This document shows positions 27,573-36,457 of a stretch of 64,000 nucleotides of DNA, in pieces (within the stretch, counting starts at the first letter, position 1; the number at the start of each line of letters is the position of its first letter). This DNA is from Bradyrhizobium sp. BR 10289 (GTDB lineage: Bacteria; Pseudomonadota; Alphaproteobacteria; Rhizobiales; Xanthobacteraceae), in the NCBI RefSeq assembly GCF_019455385.1, contig NZ_JACOFR010000006.1, positions 186,001 through 250,000 on the forward strand, given 5' to 3'. The notes under the pieces were generated by a model. It ran no database searches. It saw nothing but the letters and a program-made list of their open reading frames with translations, and was not told the DNA's origin. A program made the translations under genes and the position numbers.

Positions 27573-28484
27573 CTAAATCTTGGGAATTTGCAGGATCCAG
27601 CGGGCAAACGCCTTCACCCGGCGATCTTCTGCCATTGCCGCTGGCCAGCGCACGATCTGGGTCTTGCTCGATGGCAAATCCCACGATTGCGGGAGCACGC
27701 GCACCAGCCTGCCGTCCTTGAGGGCGTCCTGAACCAGCAGCGAGCGTGCGAGCACGATTCCATTGCCTGCGAGGGCGGCGGCGATGGCGGTCGCGATGGT
27801 CGCAAAACGGATCTCCGCAGGCGGAGGGCGGCCCAGGCCCAATCGCTCGAACCAGGTCGTCCAGGACCACTCGGTCCCATTGTCTTCGCCGGCCCGGCCC
27901 TTGTGCAGGAGCGGCAATGATTTGAGGCGCGTCGGGTCGGTCAGGGGACGCCGGCCTGGCAGCAGGCGGGGGTGGCAGACCGGGTACACATGCTCACGAA
28001 ACAGCAATCGCTGTGTGGACGTCGGCCTGAAGCCGGCTGCTGGTTGCCACACCACCGCGACGTCAAGATCGGCCGACCTCGCTTGTGCGTCGGCGTCACG
28101 TACCGCCAGTTCAACCGGTATGCCGGGATGTGTTTGCGCGAAATCCGGCAAGCGGCGCACGAGCCAGTAGTCGGCAAGCGCTGCGCTGACGCCGACCTTC
28201 AAGGCGGGAGGCGGCGCGGCCGCGCGGCACAGCGCGCGAAAGTCGGCCATCCTCGCGAGCAGGCCGGCCAACTCGTTCGAGAGCGCAATGCCGGCGGGGG
28301 TGGCGCTCACCCCGGTCGGTTGCCGAATGAGCAGAGGCATGCCGACGAAGTCTTCGAGCTTGCGAAGGCGATGACTGACCGCGCTCTGTGTCAGCCCGAG
28401 TTCTGCCGAGGCGCGCGTGACGCTCGCATGGCGCAGGCTGGCCTCGAACGCAATCAGGCCATCGAAGGGAGGAAATGAGCGCAT
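27573..28484 (-). CDS. LysR-family transcriptional regulator (GcvA-like)
   Basis: 303 residues. The helix-turn-helix is at about 8-65 (FDGLIAFEASLRHASVTRAS, LGLTQSAVSHRLRKLE), followed by the substrate-binding domain starting LKVGVSAALADYWLVRRL. The FPPFDGLxAFEA opening and SAVSHRLRKLE are typical of the GcvA subgroup. The frame extends to 28577, but starting at 28484 leaves a T-N11-A box upstream at 28494-28508. It diverges from an MFS exporter gene, which it probably controls in response to an unidentified small ligand. Confidence 0.9.
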   Translation of the reverse strand: MRSFPPFDGLIAFEASLRHASVTRASAELGLTQSAVSHRLRKLEDFVGMPLLIRQPTGVSATPAGIALSNELAGLLARMADFRALCRAAAPPPALKVGVSAALADYWLVRRLPDFAQTHPGIPVELAVRDADAQARSADLDVAVVWQPAAGFRPTSTQRLLFREHVYPVCHPRLLPGRRPLTDPTRLKSLPLLHKGRAGEDNGTEWSWTTWFERLGLGRPPPAEIRFATIATAIAAALAGNGIVLARSLLVQDALKDGRLVRVLPQSWDLPSSKTQIVRWPAAMAEDRRVKAFARWILQIPKI

Positions 28485-28493
28485 CGCATCATC

Positions 28494-28508
28494 ATGAATG
28501 AATTTCAT
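28494..28508. promoter_or_regulatory. Candidate LysR box
   Basis: ATGAA-TGAAT-TTCAT is an inverted repeat with the T-N11-A layout of LysR-type operators. It lies 10 bases before the regulator start and 82 bases before the MFS gene, in the divergent promoter. Confidence 0.45.
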
Positions 28509-28589
28509 GGCGATGTGAACAGCTCGCATTGGCGCGTGGCCCGCGCGGGCGGGCATATCGGGGAGAGACCCCTTCACGGTTGGAAAACG

Positions 28590-29981
28590 ATGGTCAGGAC
28601 CGAACTCCCTACGCAGCCGCGGAACTGTCGGCGCGACCTGCTGCTGCCGGCGGCGGTGCTCGGCCTATCGGCCTTCCTGACGCAGTTTGACGTGACGGCG
28701 GTCGTCGTCGCCATGCCGGCCATGGCGGCCGAGCTCGGTTTCGGCACCGCCGCCTATGCCTGGGTCATGGACGCCTACAGTCTGGCCTTTACCGGGGGAT
28801 TGCTGGCCGCCGGTGCGCTGGCCGACAGGTATGGCCGCCGACGTGCCCTGCTCGGCGGCAACATCGTGTTCCTGGTGGGCTCGGTCGCTTGCGGCTTTGC
28901 GACGGGAGGCCCGGAGCTGTGGGCGGCTCGTGCCGTTCAAGGCCTTGGTGCGGCGTTCGTCATCACCGGAGGTATCGCGCTGATCGCGAACACCTATACC
29001 GGGCCTGACGCGCGCGCCCGCGCATTCGCGCTGATGGGTGTGCTGTCGGGTACAGCCATGGCTCTCGGGCCGACGCTTGGAGGGTTGGTCTCGACCTGGA
29101 TCGGCTGGCGCTGGATTTTCCTCGGCAATATCCCGCTTTGCCTGCTCGCCCTTCTGGCCGTCCCGCGGCTGGTCGCGGAATCGCGCGGTCCTGCCGATCG
29201 TCCGCTGGATTGGAGCGGCGTCGTTCTTCTCACGCTTGCTCTTGGTCTTGCGATCGAGAGCCTGCTGATGGGGCGTGCGGCACCGGTCCGCCTTGCGGTC
29301 GGTCTCGCGGCCAGTGTGGGCCTGCTCGCCATCTTCACGATGCAGCAGCGGCGCCGGCCTGCGCCGATGTTCGACCCGGCCGTATTCGGTCGGCCGGTCA
29401 TGATCGGAATTTCGTCGTTGCTGATTGCCGTCTCGATCGGATACTGGGCCGTCCTCGTTTACCTGCCGCCGTTCCTGGGTGCGGCGTTCGGCTGGACAGG
29501 CTCATCGGTCGGCTTCGTATTGCTCGTTGCGACGCTGCCGATGCTCCTGCTGCCGCCCTATGGTGCCCGTTTGGCGAAACGCTGGGGCTGGCGTCGGCTG
29601 TTCGCGACTGCGATGCTGGTGCTGGCGGCGGGCAATCTCGTTCTGGTGCTGGCGGCAAGCGGTTGGCTCCCGAACATTGGAGCCGTTCGCGCCGCGGCAG
29701 CAACAGGGATGCTGTTGATCGGGCTTGGCGCTGTGCTTGCGCACCCGCAACTGTCGGGTGCTGTCGTCGCGTTGGTGCCTCCGGACCAGGCCGGCATGGC
29801 CTCGGCCGTGACCGTGGTCATGCGCCAGGGCGGCTTTGCACTCGGCATCGCAGCGCTCGGTGCAACGCTACCGTATGATGCCACGGCTGCCGGCTACGCA
29901 TGGCCGTGGCTTCTTGCGGCTCTCGCGTCCGCAGGCGGGCTGATTGCGGCCGCGATGTTGTTGCCGCACCACCAGCCCTAG
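28590..29981 (+). CDS. MFS transporter, drug:H+ antiporter (EmrB/QacA-like)
   Basis: 463 residues, about 14 membrane helices of the DHA2 group. Motif A reads GALADRYGRRRALLGG (about 80-95) and the start LSAFLTQFDVTAVVVAMPAMA carries the LDxTVVNVALP-like motif of helix 1 in altered form. The C-motif region is VLSGTAMALGPTLGGL. Such pumps exchange protons for toxic or signalling compounds. The ATG at 28590 starts the conserved part; the frame is open to 28494 but would overlap the operator. It diverges from the LysR gene, a common regulator-pump arrangement. Substrate unknown. Confidence 0.9.
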   Translation: MVRTELPTQPRNCRRDLLLPAAVLGLSAFLTQFDVTAVVVAMPAMAAELGFGTAAYAWVMDAYSLAFTGGLLAAGALADRYGRRRALLGGNIVFLVGSVACGFATGGPELWAARAVQGLGAAFVITGGIALIANTYTGPDARARAFALMGVLSGTAMALGPTLGGLVSTWIGWRWIFLGNIPLCLLALLAVPRLVAESRGPADRPLDWSGVVLLTLALGLAIESLLMGRAAPVRLAVGLAASVGLLAIFTMQQRRRPAPMFDPAVFGRPVMIGISSLLIAVSIGYWAVLVYLPPFLGAAFGWTGSSVGFVLLVATLPMLLLPPYGARLAKRWGWRRLFATAMLVLAAGNLVLVLAASGWLPNIGAVRAAAATGMLLIGLGAVLAHPQLSGAVVALVPPDQAGMASAVTVVMRQGGFALGIAALGATLPYDATAAGYAWPWLLAALASAGGLIAAAMLLPHHQP

Positions 29982-30008
29982 CCGCAGGTCCCGGCCGCCG
30001 CGTCGTGA

Positions 30009-32699
30009 TCAGCTCGCAGCCGCCGCGATCCTGTGCCCCGGGCTGACGTGACCGTGGCTGTGCTCGTCGTCGCGGCTGACCTCCGGCGGAAGTCCGGCGA
30101 AGCGCCGCAGGGCTTGCGCCATCTGCACCCGGCCCGGCACGCCCGTGATGATCACGTCCACCATCGTGAAGGACGAGTGGAAATGGCCGCGCGCCTTCAG
30201 CTGCTCGACCGGGACGCCTTCGGCGGCCATCGCTTCCGCATAGGCGATGCCTTCGTCGCGCAGCGGATCGAACTCGCAAGTGACGACGAAGGCCGGCGGC
30301 AGGCCGGCGACCTTGCCGCGCAGCGGCGACACCCGCGGATCAGTGCGGTCGGCCGGCGAGCAGTAGAGATCCCAGAACCAGTACATCAGCGAGCGCGTCA
30401 GGAAATAACCCGTCGCATTGTCGTTGTAGGAGGGACGATCGAAGCTGCAGTCGGTGACCGGGCACACCAGCAGCTGGCCGGCGATTTCAGGCCCGCCGCG
30501 ATCGCGCGCGAGCTGGCAAGTGACGGCGGCGATGTTGCCACCGGCGCTCCAGCCCGCGACCAGCACCGGGCCCGCTCTGCCGCCGAGCTCAGTGGCATGC
30601 TCGGCGATCCAGCGCGTCGCCGCATAGCCGTCTTCCGCCGCGGTCGGGAAGCGATGCGCCGGCGCGTGGCGATAGCCGACGCTGACGAACATCATGCCCG
30701 TCCGCCGCACCATGTCGCGGCAGAACGGCTCATCCGACTGCTCGTCGCCGAGCACCCAGCCGCCGCCATGGAAATAGACCACGACGGGATGCGGCCCCGG
30801 CGAGGCCGGCTTGTAGACCCGATAGGGCAGCGGACCGTCGGGGCCAGGCAGGGTGCCGTCGACGATCTCGCCGATCGGCCGGCCGGCGGGCCGGCCCTTG
30901 TTGAACTCCCTCACGAAGGCACAGGCGCCCTCTGCGCCCATCGACTCGATCGCCGGCAAATTGAGCGTCGCCAGCAGGTTCAGCACCAGCCGCACGTCGG
31001 GCTGCAGGCGCACCACCTCGCCGTCATTGCACTGCGCGCCGCCATTCGGGCCGGTCAGCCTGAAGCCGAGCATGCCGCGGCTGACCACCTCATCGCAGAT
31101 GCTGCGATAGGGGCCGACGCCGCCGGTATAGGGCATCAGGCCCTGCACCTTGCCGGGTACGTTGGCGCCCGTGTACCAGGTGTTGGCGAGCCGGTGCAGC
31201 GTCACCATCGAGCAGTCGGCCATGTGCCTGTTCCAGCCGGCCTGCGCGGTCTCGGTCGGCTCCATCGTTGAGAAGCCGGCGTCGCGCAGCGCGGCGAGGC
31301 GATCGACGACCCAGTCGACATGCTGCTCGATTGACACCGCCATGTTCGACAGCACCGACGGGCTGCCGGGCCCGGTGATCATGAAGAAGTTCGGAAAGCC
31401 CGCGACCGTGAGCCCGAGATAGCTCTGCGGCCCCTGCGCCCAGACATCGTTGAGCGACTTGCCGCCGCGTCCGGTGATCGGATGCACGGCGCGGATCGCG
31501 CCGGTCATGGCGTCGAAGCCGGTCGCGAACACGATGACATCGACATCGAAGTTGCGCTTGCCGGTGGTGATGCCGCTCGCCGTGATCGCCTTGATCGGCT
31601 CCTGGCGCAGATTGACCAGCGTGACGTTCGGCCGGTTGTACGTGGCGTAGTAATTGGTCTCGAGGCAGGGACGCTTGGCGCCGAACGGATGATCGTCCGG
31701 CATCAGCGCCGCCGCGGTCTCGGGGTCGTTGACGGCGGCGCGGATCTTCTCGCGGATCAGGTCCTGGACGATCTTGTTGCCGTCGACGTCGACGGCCTGG
31801 TCGGCCCAGAGCTGGGTCAGGATGTGGACGAGGTCGCCGGCGGCCCAGGCGCGTTCGAACCGCTCGCGGCGCTCGGCATCGCTCAATTGCCAGCTCACTA
31901 CGGTCTGCTGCGGATAGGGCACGCCGGCCATCGACTGGCGCGCCTGCTCGCGATAGGCGGCGCGGTCACTCTCAAAGAAGGTTCTGCGATCCTCCGGCGC
32001 CGGACCGTTACCCGCCGGCAGCGCGAAATTCGGCGTACGCTGGAACACGGTCAGATGCGCGGCCTGCTCGGCAATCAGCGGGATCGACTGGATCGCCGAC
32101 GAGCCCGTGCCGATCACTGCGACGCGTTTGCCAGCGAGGTTGACGCCGTCATGCGGCCAGCGCCCGGTGAAATAGACCTTGCCCTCGAATTCCCTGACGC
32201 CGTCGATCTCCGGCGGCTTCGGTGTCGAGAGGCAGCCGGTGGCCATGATGTAATGGCGCGCGGACACCGGCGCCCCATTGCTGGTGGTGAGCTGCCAGCG
32301 CTCGGCGGTCTCGTCCCATCTGGCTCCGGTGACCCTGGTCTTGAAGCGGATGTCGCGCCTGAGATCGTAACGGTCGGCGACGAAGCCGAGATAGCGCAGG
32401 ATTTCGGGCTGGGTCGCGTATTTCTCCGACCAGGTCCAGGCCGTGTCGAGTTCCGGATCGAACGTGTAGCTGTAGTCGATGGTCTGGATATCGCAGCGCG
32501 CTCCGGGATAGCGGTTCCAGTACCAGGTGCCGCCGACATCGCCGGCCTCGTCGAGGCCGATGGCGCTGAAGCCAGCCTTGCGCAGGCGATGCAGGAGATA
32601 CAGGCCGGCAAATCCGGCGCCGACCACGGCGACGTCGACCTGCTGGGCGGTTCCATCAGCGGCGTTGGAGTCACGTGCAGCGACCACTGCGTCAGGCAT
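30009..32699 (-). CDS. Baeyer-Villiger-type flavin monooxygenase fused to an alpha/beta-hydrolase
   Basis: 896 residues in one uninterrupted frame with GGGAGG before the ATG. Residues about 20-560 are a class B flavoprotein monooxygenase: FAD loop [29 protein letters not shown], the NADPH loop [13 protein letters not shown] and [13 protein letters not shown]. The BVMO fingerprint FxGxxxHxxxWP is at 171-182 but with Phe177 in place of His. Residues about 610-870 are a hormone-sensitive-lipase-type esterase: HGGGW (about 643), nucleophile elbow GWSAGG (about 716), DPLRDEG for the Asp and HFHSSF for the His. The order suggests ketone oxidised to an ester, then hydrolysed on one chain. No regulator is adjacent. 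Confidence 0.92.
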   Translation of the reverse strand: MPDAVVAARDSNAADGTAQQVDVAVVGAGFAGLYLLHRLRKAGFSAIGLDEAGDVGGTWYWNRYPGARCDIQTIDYSYTFDPELDTAWTWSEKYATQPEILRYLGFVADRYDLRRDIRFKTRVTGARWDETAERWQLTTSNGAPVSARHYIMATGCLSTPKPPEIDGVREFEGKVYFTGRWPHDGVNLAGKRVAVIGTGSSAIQSIPLIAEQAAHLTVFQRTPNFALPAGNGPAPEDRRTFFESDRAAYREQARQSMAGVPYPQQTVVSWQLSDAERRERFERAWAAGDLVHILTQLWADQAVDVDGNKIVQDLIREKIRAAVNDPETAAALMPDDHPFGAKRPCLETNYYATYNRPNVTLVNLRQEPIKAITASGITTGKRNFDVDVIVFATGFDAMTGAIRAVHPITGRGGKSLNDVWAQGPQSYLGLTVAGFPNFFMITGPGSPSVLSNMAVSIEQHVDWVVDRLAALRDAGFSTMEPTETAQAGWNRHMADCSMVTLHRLANTWYTGANVPGKVQGLMPYTGGVGPYRSICDEVVSRGMLGFRLTGPNGGAQCNDGEVVRLQPDVRLVLNLLATLNLPAIESMGAEGACAFVREFNKGRPAGRPIGEIVDGTLPGPDGPLPYRVYKPASPGPHPVVVYFHGGGWVLGDEQSDEPFCRDMVRRTGMMFVSVGYRHAPAHRFPTAAEDGYAATRWIAEHATELGGRAGPVLVAGWSAGGNIAAVTCQLARDRGGPEIAGQLLVCPVTDCSFDRPSYNDNATGYFLTRSLMYWFWDLYCSPADRTDPRVSPLRGKVAGLPPAFVVTCEFDPLRDEGIAYAEAMAAEGVPVEQLKARGHFHSSFTMVDVIITGVPGRVQMAQALRRFAGLPPEVSRDDEHSHGHVSPGHRIAAAAS

Positions 32700-32927
32700 G
32701 GCATTCCTCCCGTGTATCTTGTTTTGCCGGCAGGCTAGCCCTGCAGGTCCGGATTGTCATCAGAACAAGTGCAATCTTCGATAGTTGGTTTGCGGCGTCA
32801 TGGCGGCGCGAACGTTGCTCCATTGCACGCGTCGCGATGCACAATGGCCGTGATTGCCCGGACTAATCATGGACGATCCGTCCGTGTATGCTTGCGGTTA
32901 CAAGCCACGCGTGACCTGCCGGGCGTT

Positions 32928-33137
32928 ATGACCGAGTTAAGTGAGCGAACCAAAGCCAACATGGACGTCGTCCTGGAGGAGACGTGCCGCCAGTTGCCAC
33001 ATGGCGGCGATCACGACAGCCGCAGGTTCATCGCCGAGCGCCTGATCGAAGCGGCGCAGGCGGGCCACTCCACACTCGGTGAGCTCGGCATCATCGCAAG
33101 GCGGGCGCTGGCGGAGATCCTGGCGAAGGGCGGGTAG
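32928..33137 (+). CDS. Small conserved-looking protein, 69 aa
   Basis: A charged helical protein: SERTKANMDVVLEETCRQLPHGGDHDSRRFIAERLIEAAQAGHSTLGEL-like pattern. It has the amphipathic repeats of a helical bundle and ends RRALAEILAKGG. The frame is open from 32754; the ATG at 32928 begins the part with coherent codon use, though its ribosome-binding site is weak. I know similar short proteins from bradyrhizobia but no function. Confidence 0.6.
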   Translation: MTELSERTKANMDVVLEETCRQLPHGGDHDSRRFIAERLIEAAQAGHSTLGELGIIARRALAEILAKGG

Positions 33138-33194
33138 GCCTGCCGTCGCGGAGCCAAATCAGCTGCTTTTGATGTGCGTTGCGCCCTCCACATC

Positions 33195-33277
33195 GTCATG
33201 GCCGGGCTTGTCCCGGCCATCCACGCCTTTCCGGTGGCACGAAGAACGTGGATGCCCGGGACGAGCCCGGGCATGAC
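33195..33277. repeat. Intergenic inverted-repeat element (GTCATGGCCGGG class)
   Basis: GTCATGGCCGGGCTTGTCCCGGCCATCCACG and, 22 bases later, CGTGGATGCCCGGGACGAGCCCGGGCATGAC form a long imperfect hairpin of about 83 bases. This is a familiar mobile intergenic repeat of Bradyrhizobium-type genomes; this is the only copy in the window. Confidence 0.72.
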
Positions 33278-33379
33278 GGCTGTCGCAAGTAGGGTAGCAA
33301 GACGCCCACAGAGCTTGCCTCCGCGCGTACGGCAGACGTAACTTCGTTAGAACTCTGTCGCGCATCGAGATCCCCCAAG

Positions 33380-34840
33380 ATGCGATCCGTGCTTGCGCTT
33401 GTTGCCGCTTCCGCATTCCTCTGCCTTGCCGGGCCGGCCGTCGCCCAGCCGGTCGGACAGTTCCCGTTTGCGCTGACGCGTGAAGGTCAGCTGCTTGGTG
33501 CGGTCGAAGGCGAGGTGGCGTTCTTCAAGGGGCTTGCTTATGCGGCTCCGCCGGTCGGCGCGCTGCGCTGGCGGCCGCCGCAGGCAACGGCCGAGAGTTC
33601 GGAGATGCGCACCGCCTATGAGTACGGCGCGCCCTGTCTCCAGCCATCGCTGGCGGATGCCAGCGAGGATTGCCTCACGCTCAACGTCTTCCGGCCCTTC
33701 GGCGTCGACGGCCCACTGCCGGTGATGGTGTTCATCCATGGCGGCGGCTTCGTCGGCGGCACCGTGAACGATCCGCTGTTCGACGGCGCCAGGCTGGCGC
33801 AGGCCGGCCTCATCGTGGTCACGGTGAACTATCGCCTCGGCGCACTCGGCTGGCTCAGCCATCCCGCGCTGTCGGAAGGCGGCTCCGGAAATTTTGGACT
33901 GATGGACCAGATCGCGGCGCTGCGCTGGGTTCACGACAATATCGCGGCGTTCGGCGGCGATCCGAACAACGTCACCCTGTTCGGCAGCGGCGCGGGGGCG
34001 ACGTCGATTGCGCTGCTGATGCTGTGCGAGGAGGCGCGGGGCCTGTTCCAGAAAGCCATCCTGCAATCGGTGCCTGGCCGCGCGCGCTTGCGCCCGGCGC
34101 AAGAGGCGGAGGCCGCGGGCCTGCAATTTGCGGCCGAACTCGGAGGCCAGGCAGATTTGCGCGCCGCCGAGCCGCGACATGTGCTGGCCGCCGAGCAGAA
34201 GCTGCTCGCGACATCACCGCACGGCTTTGCGCCGGCAATCGACGGAAGTCTCGTGACGGAAGATATCGCAACAGGCTTTGCGGCCGGACATGAAAGCCGG
34301 ATTGCGCTGATCATCGGCTGCAACGATGACGAGACGGATTTCGACAGCGAGCCCGACATTGTGAGGGCGCTTGCATCCTCAGGCACGACCATCAATGAGC
34401 TGCGCAAGCTCTATCCTGAAGTCGCCACGTCATCGGACCTCGCGGCAAGGTTTTATACCGACAAAGTCTTCACTGAACCGGCACGGCTGCTCGCGCGGCT
34501 GCATGCGGCACGCGGCGCGCCGACCTTCCGCTATCGCTTCGCTTATATGCCCGAGGCGCCGCGTGCCAATGCCGAAGGCGGCCACGGGCGGGAGTTGCAG
34601 TTCATCTTCGGCGCGGAAGGCGTGCCCGGCGCCGGCATCTTCTCAAGGCGCGACCGCGAGGTCGCGAACAGCATGCGCGCCTACTGGATCAATTTTGCCC
34701 GGAACGGCGATCCCAACGGGCCAGACCTGCCGCGCTGGGATGCGGCGGCAGGCCGCGATCGTCTGCTGCTGATCACGAACGAGCGCATCGCGAGCGGGGA
34801 CGATCCCCTTGCGGAGCGTCTCGACCGGCTTGCGCGCTAA
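33380..34840 (+). CDS. Type-B carboxylesterase family protein, nucleophile serine missing
   Basis: 486 residues with a signal peptide (ending GPAVAQPVG, about residue 23). The fold is clear: FKGLAYAAPPVGALRWRPP, SEDCLTLNVFRP, oxyanion hole HGGGF at 120-124, VNYRLGALGWL, NFGLMDQIAALRWVHDNIAAFGGDP-type core. The nucleophile elbow normally GESAG reads GSGAG at 202-206, so the serine position (204) is Gly. A His in GGHGRELQFIFG and an acidic residue in CNDDETDF of the charge relay remain. Either it is inactive and binding only, or Ser203 substitutes. No operon partner. Confidence 0.88.
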   Translation: MRSVLALVAASAFLCLAGPAVAQPVGQFPFALTREGQLLGAVEGEVAFFKGLAYAAPPVGALRWRPPQATAESSEMRTAYEYGAPCLQPSLADASEDCLTLNVFRPFGVDGPLPVMVFIHGGGFVGGTVNDPLFDGARLAQAGLIVVTVNYRLGALGWLSHPALSEGGSGNFGLMDQIAALRWVHDNIAAFGGDPNNVTLFGSGAGATSIALLMLCEEARGLFQKAILQSVPGRARLRPAQEAEAAGLQFAAELGGQADLRAAEPRHVLAAEQKLLATSPHGFAPAIDGSLVTEDIATGFAAGHESRIALIIGCNDDETDFDSEPDIVRALASSGTTINELRKLYPEVATSSDLAARFYTDKVFTEPARLLARLHAARGAPTFRYRFAYMPEAPRANAEGGHGRELQFIFGAEGVPGAGIFSRRDREVANSMRAYWINFARNGDPNGPDLPRWDAAAGRDRLLLITNERIASGDDPLAERLDRLAR

Positions 34841-34861
34841 CGCGACAATGAGAGAGTGGAG

Positions 34862-35041
34862 TTAGGCCGCGAGCTCGACGCGCGGGGCCGGCGTCAACCG
34901 GTCTTCCTCCAGATGGTCGATCGCGCCGTCCTTCTCGACGGCGTAGAACTGCTGGCCTTCCTTCGAGCGGTAGGCGGCGCGCACGACGCCGCGGCGGCCC
35001 TTGTCACTGTTGACGACGTCCCCCAGCGCAAACTTCTTCAT
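34862..35041 (-). CDS. Small conserved-looking protein, 59 aa
   Basis: The frame starts ATG AAG AAG TTT with GTGAG upstream, and gives a product of the pattern KKFALGDVVNSDKGRRGVVR, AYRSKEGQQFYAVEKDGAIDHLEEDRL. That is an SH3-barrel-like small beta protein: a Gly-rich start, alternating strands, then an acidic loop. It is too short for usual ORF cut-offs yet has the codon bias of its neighbours. Function unknown. Confidence 0.6.
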   Translation of the reverse strand: MKKFALGDVVNSDKGRRGVVRAAYRSKEGQQFYAVEKDGAIDHLEEDRLTPAPRVELAA

Positions 35042-35201
35042 CTCACGTCTCGCTTGTCTTCAGGCCGACTCCTTCGGCCGTGGGGCGATTGTGGGCGGCA
35101 AATCGTTAACGGCTTGCTAACCATACGGCTTTGCCTATGCTCGCGGCCGGTTCGCGCGGCCAGCTGCGCGCATATGTTGTCTTTTAGCCGAGCCCTTGCC
35201 C

Positions 35202-35996
35202 ATGACGCGATTACCGACCCTGTTCCTGTCCCATGGCGGCGGCCCCTGGCCCTTCATGGAGGACCGGCGGGTGCAATATGCCAAGACCGCCGCGGAGTTC
35301 GGCCGGTTGCCGCAGCTTTTCCCCGAGACGCCGAAGGCCGTGCTCGTCATCACCGGGCATTGGGAGGCCGACGCCTTCACCGTCTCGACCTCGGCGCATC
35401 CGCCGATGGTGTACGACTATTACGGTTTCCCCGAGCATACCTACCACCTCAAATATCCTGCGCCGGGCAAGCCCGAGCTCGCGATGGATGTGAAGGCGCT
35501 GCTGACGCGCGCCGGGTTCGATTGCCGCGAAGACGCCAATCAGGGTTTTGACCACGGCACCTTCGTGCCGCTCGGCCTGATGTATCCGGATGCCGACATG
35601 CCGATCGTGCTGCTGTCGCTGAAGTCGAGTTACGATGCGGCCGAGCACATCAAGGTCGGGCAGGCGATCGCCTCGCTGCGCGACGAGGGCATTCTGATCG
35701 TCGGCAGCGGGTTGACCTATCACAACATGCGCGGCTTCAACCGGCCGGAGTCCAGGCCGGTCTCGTACGATTTCGAAGCCTATCTCAACGAAGCCATCAG
35801 CAATAAGGACGCGGCGCGCCGCAACGCGATGCTGGTCGACTGGGAGAGCGCGCCGAGCGCGCGGCTGGCACATCCGCGCGAGGACCATCTGCTGCCGCTG
35901 ATGGTCGCGGCCGGTGCTGCCGGCGGCGACGTCGGCAAGCGCGTCTTCGTCGACGAGGTCGCGAATGTTGCGATGGCGTCGTACGTGTTTGGGTGA
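35202..35996 (+). CDS. DODA-type extradiol aromatic-ring-opening dioxygenase (LigB superfamily)
   Basis: 264 residues. Metal ligands of class III ring-cleavage dioxygenases are visible: SHGGGP near the N-terminus (His13 region), ITGHWE (about 52), and NQGFDHGTFVPLGLMYP (His about 125), with GLTYHNMR and HPREDHLLPL later. The family includes 4,5-DOPA dioxygenase and YgiD; it opens catechol-type rings with oxygen and non-heme Fe or Zn. ATG at 35202; a TTG two codons earlier is also open. No aromatic pathway genes are adjacent, so the substrate is not known. Confidence 0.9.
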   Translation: MTRLPTLFLSHGGGPWPFMEDRRVQYAKTAAEFGRLPQLFPETPKAVLVITGHWEADAFTVSTSAHPPMVYDYYGFPEHTYHLKYPAPGKPELAMDVKALLTRAGFDCREDANQGFDHGTFVPLGLMYPDADMPIVLLSLKSSYDAAEHIKVGQAIASLRDEGILIVGSGLTYHNMRGFNRPESRPVSYDFEAYLNEAISNKDAARRNAMLVDWESAPSARLAHPREDHLLPLMVAAGAAGGDVGKRVFVDEVANVAMASYVFG

Positions 35997-36004
35997 CTCG
36001 GTGT

Positions 36005-36096
36005 CGTAGGGTGGGCAAAGCGGAGCGTGCCCACGTACTTTCTGCGATCGAGAAAGATGGTGGGCACGGCGCAAGTGCGCCTTTGCCCACCCTACG
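36005..36096. repeat. 92-bp palindromic element (TAGGGTGGGCAAAG class), copy 1
   Basis: Begins CGTAGGGTGGGCAAAGCG, contains CGTGCCCACG and GTGGGCACGGCGCAAGTGCGC, ends CTTTGCCCACCCTACG. Terminal arms are complementary, so the unit folds on itself. Nearly identical units are at 47456 (inverted) and 50269. Confidence 0.85.
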
Positions 36097-36118
36097 ATTC
36101 CAGACTCGCGGGAAGATA

Positions 36119-36150
36119 CCCCTCACCCATCTCCCGCAAGGGGAGAGGGT
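36119..36150. repeat. Short palindromic repeat (CCCTCACCC/CTCCCGC class)
   Basis: CCCCTCACCCATCTCCCGCAAGGGGAGAGGG, a trimmed copy of the elements at 17100 and 59483, immediately after the 92-bp element and before the SemiSWEET stop. Confidence 0.6.
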
Positions 36151-36159
36151 TACCACGCC

Positions 36160-36420
36160 TCACCCGTATCTCAGCTTCATCACCAGAATGCCGCCGGCGA
36201 GCAGCATGGTGACGGCGTTCGAGGCGATCAGCGGGCCGTCGCCTGAGAGCAGGCCGTAGACCAGCCAGAGCGCGAGGCCGAGCACCATGATGAGGAACAT
36301 GCCGAGCGAGATGTCGCGCGCCGAGCGGGTCTTCCAGACTTTGACAACTTGCGGCGCGTAGGCGACGGTGGTGCAGGTGGCGGCGGCAAAGCCGATCAGC
36401 TTGATGACGAGCGGGTCCAT
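36160..36420 (-). CDS. SemiSWEET-family sugar transporter
   Basis: 86 residues, three membrane helices, the size of a bacterial SemiSWEET half-transporter that dimerises to move mono- or disaccharides. The first helix holds the PQ-loop in TTVAYAPQVVKVWKTRSARDIS, and an Asn in the third helix region (IASNAVTMLLAGGILVMK) matches the substrate site. It is followed on the same strand by glgA and glgC, so a role in sugar handling is possible but not demonstrated. Confidence 0.9.
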   Translation of the reverse strand: MDPLVIKLIGFAAATCTTVAYAPQVVKVWKTRSARDISLGMFLIMVLGLALWLVYGLLSGDGPLIASNAVTMLLAGGILVMKLRYG

Positions 36421-36457
36421 GCCGGCTCTATAGCATGGATTCGACGACGATCATGCC

